Shown: positions 1 through 5,511 of the stretch, piece after piece
Position numbering within the stretch: the stretch's first letter is position 1
How the letters are laid out: each line of letters opens with the position of its first letter
NCBI GenBank assembly: GCA_003151215.1
Contig: PLXB01000079.1
Coordinates: 6,428-12,940, forward strand
DNA length: 6,513 bases
DNA from: Ignavibacteriota bacterium
GTDB taxonomy: Bacteria > Bacteroidota > Kapaibacteriia > Palsa-1295
Direction: 5' to 3'
The notes under the pieces: model-generated
Seen by the model: only the letters and a program-made list of their open reading frames with translations
Databases searched by the model: none
What the model was told of the DNA's origin: nothing
Position numbers and translations under genes: made by a program

Positions 1-781
1 CGCCTATGCGGGCAAGCACGATCTGTCCACCATGAGTATGGCCTGAGAGCATTATGCCGATCTTCGTCTGTGCAAATTCATCGAAGTGATACGGACGGTG
101 ACAGAGTAAAATCGTCGCGGCATCATCTGTAATGCCACGGAAAGTTTCATCGACATGCGGAGCATGTTTGCCTTTGACAAAATCGAGGATCGTTTCCGAT
201 GCGTCATCATCAATGCCGAGCAAGTAGAGTTTGTCTCCACTTATTGTGATCGCCCTATTTTCATTGCGAAGCATCTTGATTCCGATATCTTCAAGTCCTT
301 GAGAGATACTTTCAGCATCAACGTCATGATCGTGATTGCCGGTAGAAGCATAGACGCCATACTTGGCTTTGAGTTCGCTGAATGCTTCGATGATTGGGGG
401 AAGTTCTTCAATATGATGAGTCACGAAATCTCCTGGAAGAAGAATAACGTCGCTTTTCAAATCATTAATGCGGTTAACGATATTTTTCAGCTCTTTGGGC
501 GACATATAAGGGCTTGAATGGAAATCACTTGCAAGTGTTATTGTCATCCCTTCGAACGAAGCAGGCAGATGCGGGATTAGAATATCGGACTGTGTGATCT
601 CGAGTGAGTTTTGATTTTCGACACCTCTATTGCAGCCGGCAAGAACGACTCCGCCCAATCCCATCAGTCCTCCTTTTATAAGTGAGCGACGGGATAGCAC
701 ATAGTTATTGAAAGGGGTGCCTTCAGCAAGAGTGACAAGTTGAGAGCGCTGATTCGTATGGCTTTGTGTCTTTTCTTCCAT
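1..781 (-). CDS. Tat-exported lipoprotein metallophosphoesterase, YkuE/YaeI-like (3' end outside window)
   Basis: This is a calcineurin-like metallophosphoesterase, predicted to hydrolyse a phosphomonoester or phosphodiester on the outer side of the cytoplasmic membrane; the substrate is unknown. 260 codons are visible and the C-terminus lies beyond position 1. The N-terminus has a twin-arginine motif (SRRSLIKGG, Arg31-Arg32), a short hydrophobic stretch and a lipobox (VLAGC, Cys50), so it should be a Tat-exported lipoprotein. The two-metal motifs are complete so far: DFH (Asp86, His88), GD (Asp118), GNHD (Asn149-His150), CHRP (His228) and GHTHGGQ (His248, His250). The ATG at 781 is the only ATG before the Tat motif; no Shine-Dalgarno precedes it. 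It is about 60% identical to the phosphoesterase at 1159-2073 and lies downstream of it on the same strand, so they are tandem paralogs. Between them lie a structured RNA candidate and a terminator, so this copy may have its own expression control. YkuE/YaeI-type assignment is by motif and layout. Confidence 0.9.
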   Translation of the reverse strand, partial: MEEKTQSHTNQRSQLVTLAEGTPFNNYVLSRRSLIKGGLMGLGGVVLAGCNRGVENQNSLEITQSDILIPHLPASFEGMTITLASDFHSSPYMSPKELKNIVNRINDLKSDVILLPGDFVTHHIEELPPIIEAFSELKAKYGVYASTGNHDHDVDAESISQGLEDIGIKMLRNENRAITISGDKLYLLGIDDDASETILDFVKGKHAPHVDETFRGITDDAATILLCHRPYHFDEFAQTKIGIMLSGHTHGGQIVLARIG

Positions 782-862
782 GTTGATAGTAATATAAAGA
801 GATATATATCCAGGCTTTGTTTCATTATTTTTAATTCATCGAGGGCAAAGGTCAGATAAAGC

Positions 863-895
863 AAAGAAAAAGGGCTGGCGAAAAGCCAACCCTTT
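863..895 (-). terminator. Intrinsic terminator, minus strand
   Basis: Read on the minus strand, AAAGGGTTGGC (895-885), a 5-base loop TTTTC and GCCAGCCCTTT (879-869) form an 11-bp stem whose only non-Watson-Crick pair is U-G. A T-rich tail TTCTTT (868-863) follows. On the plus strand the wobble becomes a C-A mismatch and no T-tract follows, so it works for leftward transcription only. It lies 264 bases after the stop codon of the 1159-2073 gene and 81 bases before the ATG at 781. It would either end the upstream operon or its structured 3' region, or act as an attenuator for the downstream gene. Confidence 0.8.
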
Positions 896-901
896 AATAT
901 G

Positions 902-1022
902 AACAGTCGTAAAACCCCTAAGGCGGAGCAATAAACTCGCACCTTTTTTCGATGCGTCTTGCGTTTGGAAATTACACTCTCAAAGCAGAAAAGTCTTTTC
1001 ACTGCACATTAAACAGTCGTAA
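902..1022 (-). repeat. Pair of 11-base direct repeats flanking the RNA fold
   Basis: TTACGACTGTT on the minus strand occurs at 1022-1012 and again at 912-902, 110 bases apart. Each copy follows one arm of the 14-bp helix by 10 or 11 bases, and the preceding spacers are also alike (TTCTTTAGCG and CCTTAGGGGTT). The similarity suggests an internal duplication or two equivalent binding sites in an RNA. The loop of the small hairpin at 1071-1050 contains AACAG, which could pair with CTGTT of either copy; that tertiary contact is speculation. Confidence 0.55.
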
Positions 1023-1158
1023 CGCTAAAGAAAGTTTACTGCTCCGTATTAAGTTACTGTTAAATAACTTAGAAGTTTTTATCATTCATCCAATCCATAA
1101 ATCAGTAGATCCAAGCATTGCTATCCATTGAAAATATATGGTATTATAAGAGGGATAA

Positions 1159-2073
1159 TTATCCGAGAGTGATTTGTGTAATCTCAGGCGGGCAATTAAA
1201 GCGCATCGGCAACGCTACGGTTCCGAGGCCCCGTGAGACATACATCTGCGTACGTTTAGGGCCAGTGTTAATTTCATAATGACCTTCCACATATTTCGAC
1301 GCCATTGAGCTAAGGCAAAGTACGCTTTCGCCGAATCTGCCAAAGACGATCTGTCCGCCATGCGTATGCCCGGAAAGCATTAATCCTGTATTGGTCTTAG
1401 CAAATTCATCGAATCGATAGGGCTTGTGACACATGAGGATCGTTGCGGCATTATCCGGAACTCCGCTAAAAAGGGCATCGATATGCTTGGCTGATTTGCC
1501 TTCAGTGTAGGCGATGACCTCATTATCATTAATATCGTCGATTCCGAGAAGATAAAGCTTTTGACCTTCTTTCTCCAATGCGAAGTTTTCATTGCGCATC
1601 ATTCTGATGCCAATACTTTCGAGCCCTTCTGAGACAAGATCGGCATCGACATAAAACTCGTGATTGCCTGTCGTCGCATAAACCCCCATAGGAGCATGAA
1701 GGACGCTGAGCGCTTCAATAGCAGGAGGTAATTCATTCTTATGAGTTGTTACGAAATCGCCTGGTAGAATAATAACGTCCGACTTCAATTTATTGATGAG
1801 CGCGGCAATCTCCTGCATATCTTCAAGCGTCATATACGGGCTTGAATGAATATCACTTGCCAAAGTGATCGTCAGTCCCTTGAAAGCAAGGGGCAGATTC
1901 GGCAGAACGATTGTCTTATAGGTTATCTGAACATTCTTTCGGGTAATGATGCCGGAAACACAGCCGGTGATTGCCGCAGCGCTTACAGTAATGATACTGC
2001 CATAAAGAAATTTCCTCCGGGAAATGAGATGCGGTACTTGTTTATTTTTTTCGTTTAATTCGAGTAAACTCAT
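1159..2073 (-). CDS. Tat-exported lipoprotein metallophosphoesterase, YkuE/YaeI-like
   Basis: This complete 304-residue calcineurin-like phosphoesterase is predicted to act on the periplasmic face of the inner membrane; the substrate is unknown. It has a Tat motif (SRRKFLYGS, Arg19-Arg20), a hydrophobic segment, and a lipobox ending at Cys38 (AITGC). Metal-binding motifs run in family order: DIH (Asp74, His76), GD (Asp106), GNHE (Asn137-His138), CHKP (His216) and GHTHGGQ (His236, His238). The C-terminal stretch with RGLGTVALPMRFNCPPEI resembles the end of YkuE-type proteins. The length is normal for the family. The GNH motif is followed by Glu here and by Asp in the paralog at 1-781. The ATG at 2073 puts the twin arginines 19 residues in, a usual distance; no Shine-Dalgarno is seen. 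It starts 17 bases after the stop of the three-helix membrane protein gene at 2091, so the two are probably co-transcribed. No terminator is visible right after the stop; the nearest is at 895-863. Confidence 0.93.
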   Translation of the reverse strand: MSLLELNEKNKQVPHLISRRKFLYGSIITVSAAAITGCVSGIITRKNVQITYKTIVLPNLPLAFKGLTITLASDIHSSPYMTLEDMQEIAALINKLKSDVIILPGDFVTTHKNELPPAIEALSVLHAPMGVYATTGNHEFYVDADLVSEGLESIGIRMMRNENFALEKEGQKLYLLGIDDINDNEVIAYTEGKSAKHIDALFSGVPDNAATILMCHKPYRFDEFAKTNTGLMLSGHTHGGQIVFGRFGESVLCLSSMASKYVEGHYEINTGPKRTQMYVSRGLGTVALPMRFNCPPEITQITLG

Positions 2074-2090
2074 GTTTTGTATTTACGTTT

Positions 2091-2480
2091 TCAGCTTTGC
2101 GGTGTTACATGCAGACGATTCCGGATGAAACGTATGAAGACAACGGGGATGAGTATCAGCGCCCACATCAACATCAAAAATTCCCAGACGGTAAAGGGGT
2201 AGAGCATGATGTTAGTCAGTGTTGGAATATCGGCATGAATATCTCTACGAAAAAAGAGAAAAAGAAGGGGCAAGTTCATACCTATAAAAAACCAACGTAT
2301 AAATGGGATAACTCGTTTTGCTCGTTGTTTGAAATCCTGACGCAATAAACGTCGGAGCTGGAAATAGACAAAGGCCTGTGCCGAGATCAGCACAAGTGAT
2401 GTTCCGATAAAAAAAAGAAGATATGAGCCTTTTGATGGCATAATTAAAAAGAAAACGTTGCTGAGGGGTATCCTGTTCAT
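2091..2480 (-). CDS. Small three-helix inner membrane protein, possible partner of the adjacent phosphoesterase
   Basis: I do not recognise this 129-residue protein by a signature motif. Three hydrophobic segments are visible at about residues 18-40, 57-77 and 91-117. The loop between the first two is very basic (QLRRLLRQDFKQRAKR) and the C-terminus is basic too (RFIRNRLH), so by the positive-inside rule both are cytoplasmic and the N-terminus is outside. The gene begins the leftward cluster and ends 17 bases before the Tat phosphoesterase at 2073. From family knowledge, many Bacteroidota phosphoesterases of this type carry several N-terminal transmembrane helices followed by an RR motif in a single chain. 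This gene plus its neighbour could be a split version of that layout; this is inference. The start is uncertain: ATG at 2480 gives 129 residues, and ATG at 2441 (Met14) gives 116 and begins just before the first helix. Neither has a Shine-Dalgarno. Confidence 0.75.
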   Translation of the reverse strand: MNRIPLSNVFFLIMPSKGSYLLFFIGTSLVLISAQAFVYFQLRRLLRQDFKQRAKRVIPFIRWFFIGMNLPLLFLFFRRDIHADIPTLTNIMLYPFTVWEFLMLMWALILIPVVFIRFIRNRLHVTPQS

Positions 2481-2544
2481 TTGTATGGAAAGTTTTCAAA
2501 CTCTAAAAGGACGCCGAAATATTTTTGGTATATTCGTATTCTAA
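2481..2544. promoter_or_regulatory. Short divergent promoter region
   Basis: These 64 AT-rich bases separate the starts of the leftward membrane-protein gene and the rightward PASTA gene, so both promoters should lie here or reach into the genes. On the plus strand TATATTCG (2529-2536) resembles the Bacteroidota -7 element TAnnTTTG with one mismatch, and its TATATT also fits a sigma70-type -10 box. No good upstream -33 or -35 partner is seen. If used, the leader of the PASTA mRNA would be only a few bases long. Confidence 0.3.
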
Positions 2545-3327
2545 ATGGCAGAAAAAAAACCGATACCAAAGAAAGACAGATGGCTCAAATTAGCGATAAG
2601 GGCAGGTGTTGTATTGCTTGCTCTTTTTGCGTTTGTTCTGCTTTTCGATAAGATAATTATGCCTTGGTATGTGAAACGGGGCGAAGTAACAGTATTGCCG
2701 AAAGTTGTCGGAAAGCCTGTTGATGATGCAGTTCGGATGTTATCAGAAGCGGGGTATGAGCCGATCAAATACGAAACACAGTTTGATGAAAAGGCTAAAG
2801 AAGGCACGATCATTCGTCAGACTCCTGAAGGTGGCGATGAAACAAAGCCAGGTCGCAAAGTATATCTCATTATTTCCGGCGGCAAAGAAATGGTCGTCGT
2901 ACCGAATCTCGTAGGCCAGGCTTTGCGTGAAGCACGAATATTACTTGTCAAGATGAATCTCGATCTCGGCAAGACCGAAATGACATTTACAGATTCGATT
3001 CCGAGCGGAATAGTCTTTAAGCAATCTCCCGATCCCGGTGAAAAGATCTCAACAGATCAGAAAGTAAATATTGTCGTCTCGCAAGGCCAACGGGCAGGAA
3101 GAGTGCCGGTGCCTGATTTGACGAACATATCTTTTAACGAAGCAATTATTCGGTTAGGAAATGCAAAACTCGGAGTCGGGAATAGAAGTCTTGTGCCTTC
3201 TACAACGGATAAGCCCGGAACGGTCGTTGATCAGTCGCCGAAACCAGGTGAACTTGTGCTTGAAGGTTCGACCGTTGATCTATTTGTCGTTGAAGAAAAA
3301 ATTCCGGAACCTGCGAATGAGAATTGA
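2545..3327 (+). CDS. Membrane-anchored protein with three PASTA domains, no kinase or transpeptidase domain
   Basis: The 260-residue protein has a short basic cytoplasmic N-terminus (residues 1-18), one transmembrane helix (about 19-39) and three tandem PASTA domains in the periplasm: about 45-112, 114-181 and 185-250. Each shows the family pattern of a VP-type opening (VLPKVVG, VVPNLVG, VPVPDLT), a helix with an A..L core, and a Q(S/T)P..G turn (QTPEGG, QSPDPG, QSPKPG) before the last strand. PASTA domains in other bacteria bind peptidoglycan fragments or modulate Ser/Thr kinases and penicillin-binding proteins. Here neither catalytic domain is attached, which is a common form in the Bacteroidota/Chlorobiota group. 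A role in sensing or organising the cell wall is inferred, not shown. The ATG at 2545 is followed immediately by the basic stretch, which fits a membrane anchor. The gene converges on the type IX substrate gene, with stop codons 2 bases apart. Confidence 0.9.
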   Translation: MAEKKPIPKKDRWLKLAIRAGVVLLALFAFVLLFDKIIMPWYVKRGEVTVLPKVVGKPVDDAVRMLSEAGYEPIKYETQFDEKAKEGTIIRQTPEGGDETKPGRKVYLIISGGKEMVVVPNLVGQALREARILLVKMNLDLGKTEMTFTDSIPSGIVFKQSPDPGEKISTDQKVNIVVSQGQRAGRVPVPDLTNISFNEAIIRLGNAKLGVGNRSLVPSTTDKPGTVVDQSPKPGELVLEGSTVDLFVVEEKIPEPANEN

Positions 3328-3329
3328 AT

Positions 3330-5387
3330 TCAGTGAATGATCGCAATAGGCACTTGATACAGAGACCCAGCTGTTCTAATGTTAAGGTAATAACTTCCTG
3401 AACGTAAATTATCCAATTCCAATGTCACCGGCATCCCTTTTTGAAAGGAAATATTTCTTACGCCATATATTCTTCCGAGTATATCGATAATTTCGACCGT
3501 TGCATAGCCGAGGGTTTCGCTTGACGTAATAAAAGCAGTGCCTTGATTTGGGTTCGGAATAATTGATAACTGGGGCAATGTGCCATGTCGAAGATAATTT
3601 GTCAATGTCATTACTCCACAGCCTTTTAGGGGACAGATCATTGCTGTTGCCGGACCACCAATCGAATAGGTGCATGGGGCAAATAAACTGAGAATATTCA
3701 TCGAATCGAGACTTACTTTGAAACAATCAGTACCATTCGGGAAAACGGTGAAGATTGCAAGGCCGGAAATTGTATCTAATTGAAGTTCTGATTTTGGAAT
3801 TCTGATTTTCGACCTGCCTTGCCATGACTCGCCTGGAAGATCAAATGATGCTCCAAGTATCGAATTCGAGCCATTATAGATCATTCTTGTATCATAATGG
3901 AGCACTACCTCCAGATCTTCTTTCTGTGGAAATCCGGAGAATCGAAGTGGTACCTGTGCATAACCTCCGATCGTATCGACAGCAATATCCGCAGTCATTG
4001 GTTGAACAAAAATGATATTCTTTCCAAAACCTTTCAAGGGTACCGATATCTGCGTACTATCCTCAAGCGTAATAATATATTCACCGCTTTGCGCCCCACT
4101 TCCACGGGGACGAAAGGAGATAAAGGCAGAATCATTGCCACTGAGTGAATCGCCCACGGGTTGGACGATACGATAATCGAGAGAATCAACGCCTGTTATC
4201 TTTTGTCCGATGATCTTAGGGTAACTACAAAGTATGCCTCGAAGATGGAAAATATCGACGACGGGCGAATCACAGCTTACAAGCGTATCAGTTGTAAAAA
4301 GTTCATCTGGATTAAGTGAAAGGCTTTCAAAGGGAGAAATATTGAGGATAGAATCACCACCGCTATTTTTTGTCCTCCAGATCGTGCCATTATTATCTGC
4401 TGCGAGAATAATATTGCTATTGATTGCGCAGAGAAGTCGCGTATCCCACGTAGCGCTCGGACCGCCGATCCCCTTCCAACTTGCACCTTGATCGGTCGAG
4501 CGCTGTATTCCATTATTCACTGTTTGCACTAAAACGGCCTTTGTCGTTAAAGCAACAGAGCCGCTATAATAAAGTCGCGGGAAACTCTGGCTTTTTGTCC
4601 ACGAATTTCCTGCATCGTTTGAAGTGAAAAGAATAGACTGATTGTTGCCGGAAATCGTGCCTTTTTCGTTGGCAATATAAATAAATCTCGGATCGCAGGG
4701 ATTGACGTCGAAAGAATATGTATCGAAATCCGTTACGCCGGGCATTTGCTGCCAGGTTATCCCATAATCATTCGTTCTTAAAATATGATATTGCCCGCCT
4801 GGCAATATACCTGCTAATACCATTGCGCCTCCTCCTAAAAGTGGACGTACCTGAGGGACTCCGCCTCCTGGTGTATATGGCTGCTGCCATGTTATGCCAC
4901 CATCGAGCGATACTTCTATCGTGCCGCCCGGGCCTGAAGTAACTATAATATTATCGGTCGAGCCAAGGAATGCAACGCTATATGCATACTGAGCTCGATG
5001 AATCTCGCGCCAGTTTAGTCCTTGATCATCGGTGCGAAAAACACTCCCAAGATTTGTGCATACAAGACCGGTCTTGTTATCAAAAAAAAATATGTCATCA
5101 ATATTATCAGTCTTCGATAATATCTGCGGCGATCTGTCAAGCCAAGTTATGCCCGAATCCGGCGACATAAAGACAGATTTCAGACTCCCGGCCCATGTGA
5201 TCCCTGATTTATGAGTGATAGCTCCTGTTTCGATCCCTTGTACACCAAGCAACGATGGCGCAATAGCAGTCCATTGAGCATAAAGTGGGAATGAAATAAA
5301 TAATGAAAAAAAGAAAAAAAACGGCATGGCAGTCGCTCTGGCTCTTATAGCAATTCCGATATTAGAAACAACGCGAAACGTTATCAT
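3330..5387 (-). CDS. Secreted Asp-box beta-propeller protein with type IX secretion sorting domain
   Basis: This is a large surface or secreted protein of 685 residues. A hydrophobic signal segment (about residues 21-37, ending LYAQ) points to Sec export with cleavage near Ala37. Residues 60-345 contain repeated Asp-box (BNR/YCF48-like) motifs typical of a beta-propeller: SPDSGITW (75), RTDDQGLNW (118), SLDGGITW (160), RTNDYGITW (204), TSNDAGNSW (255) and STDQGASW (297), plus a degenerate one near 338. Residues 350-600 look like two Ig-like beta domains with several cysteines. Residues 608-685 match the type A sorting domain of the Por/type IX system: PNPNQG, then VEIIDILGR, then LDNLRSGSYYLNI, then a final short strand. 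Such domains direct passage across the outer membrane and are usually removed. No catalytic residues are evident, so binding or adhesion is more likely than hydrolysis. The start is uncertain: ATG at 5387 gives a long n-region with Arg16 and Arg18; ATG at 5327 (Met21) gives a compact signal peptide without a basic residue. Confidence 0.9.
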   Translation of the reverse strand: MITFRVVSNIGIAIRARATAMPFFFFFSLFISFPLYAQWTAIAPSLLGVQGIETGAITHKSGITWAGSLKSVFMSPDSGITWLDRSPQILSKTDNIDDIFFFDNKTGLVCTNLGSVFRTDDQGLNWREIHRAQYAYSVAFLGSTDNIIVTSGPGGTIEVSLDGGITWQQPYTPGGGVPQVRPLLGGGAMVLAGILPGGQYHILRTNDYGITWQQMPGVTDFDTYSFDVNPCDPRFIYIANEKGTISGNNQSILFTSNDAGNSWTKSQSFPRLYYSGSVALTTKAVLVQTVNNGIQRSTDQGASWKGIGGPSATWDTRLLCAINSNIILAADNNGTIWRTKNSGGDSILNISPFESLSLNPDELFTTDTLVSCDSPVVDIFHLRGILCSYPKIIGQKITGVDSLDYRIVQPVGDSLSGNDSAFISFRPRGSGAQSGEYIITLEDSTQISVPLKGFGKNIIFVQPMTADIAVDTIGGYAQVPLRFSGFPQKEDLEVVLHYDTRMIYNGSNSILGASFDLPGESWQGRSKIRIPKSELQLDTISGLAIFTVFPNGTDCFKVSLDSMNILSLFAPCTYSIGGPATAMICPLKGCGVMTLTNYLRHGTLPQLSIIPNPNQGTAFITSSETLGYATVEIIDILGRIYGVRNISFQKGMPVTLELDNLRSGSYYLNIRTAGSLYQVPIAIIH

Positions 5388-5470
5388 GTAGACTATGTTG
5401 AAACAGCAACTCTTTTAGTATCGTATAGGGATGGAACAGAGCTTTCGGCATACCTGTTCGACTATTTTAT

Positions 5471-5478
5471 TATATTCG
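5471..5478 (+). promoter_or_regulatory. Possible -10/-7 promoter element for the rhomboid gene
   Basis: TATATTCG here is identical to the octamer at 2529-2536 upstream of the PASTA gene. It lies 33 bases before the ATG at 5512, in the gap between the type IX gene and the rhomboid gene. It resembles TAnnTTTG with one mismatch. No clear upstream -33/-35 box is seen, so this is tentative. If correct, the ATG at 5431 would lie upstream of the transcript start and could not be used. Confidence 0.3.
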
Positions 5479-5511
5479 GGATTTTGTAGATACCCGGTAA
5501 AAAAAACAATA

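Larger units (their letters stand above)
863..1046 (-). ncRNA. Candidate structured RNA between paralogous phosphoesterase genes
   Basis: The gap holds a consistent fold on the minus strand. CGGAGCAGTAAACT (1046-1033) pairs with AGTTTATTGCTCCG (937-924): 14 pairs including one G-U. Inside it, GCGTT (1025-1021) can pair with AACGC (965-961), enclosing a hairpin with GCAG/CTGC ends (1005-985). CGCATC (956-951) pairs with GGTGCG (943-938) across a 7-base loop, directly stacked against the long helix. The terminator at 895-863 forms the 3' end. The long helix, the 956-938 hairpin and the terminator each contain one G-U pair that would be an A-C mismatch on the plus strand, so a minus-strand RNA is favoured. 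An AT-rich 7-bp hairpin (1071-1050) sits just upstream. I do not recognise 6S RNA, SRP RNA, tmRNA, RNase P or a known riboswitch. It may be a leader of the gene at 781, a 3' UTR of the gene at 1159, or an independent RNA. Confidence 0.5.

Noticed and set aside
155..517. Plus-strand open frame of 120 codons
   Set aside because: It lies wholly antisense to the catalytic core of the phosphoesterase at 1-781, whose motifs are intact, and its protein shows no family features.
676..1002. Minus-strand open frame of 108 codons across the intergenic gap
   Set aside because: It runs through the terminator and the RNA helices and overlaps the first 106 bases of the phosphoesterase gene in another frame. 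The predicted protein has no recognisable pattern.
863..1046. Assignment of the structured RNA to 6S RNA or a known riboswitch
   Set aside because: The length is near that of 6S RNA, but the fold is a multibranch structure and not a single long hairpin with a central bubble. No conserved core of a known riboswitch was recognised.
1050..1071. AT-rich hairpin as a plus-strand terminator
   Set aside because: A short T-run follows on the plus strand, but the stem is only seven pairs and all but one of them are A-T. No plus-strand gene lies upstream, so it is better seen as a possible 5' part of the minus-strand RNA.
2245..2499. Minus-strand open frame of 84 codons starting at 2499
   Set aside because: It overlaps the three-helix membrane protein gene in another frame and lacks its coherent membrane topology.
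5431..5511. N-terminal extension of the rhomboid from the ATG at 5431
   Set aside because: The 27 added residues contain no helix or motif expected of rhomboids, and a possible promoter element lies inside the extension. The ATG at 5512 fits the family better.
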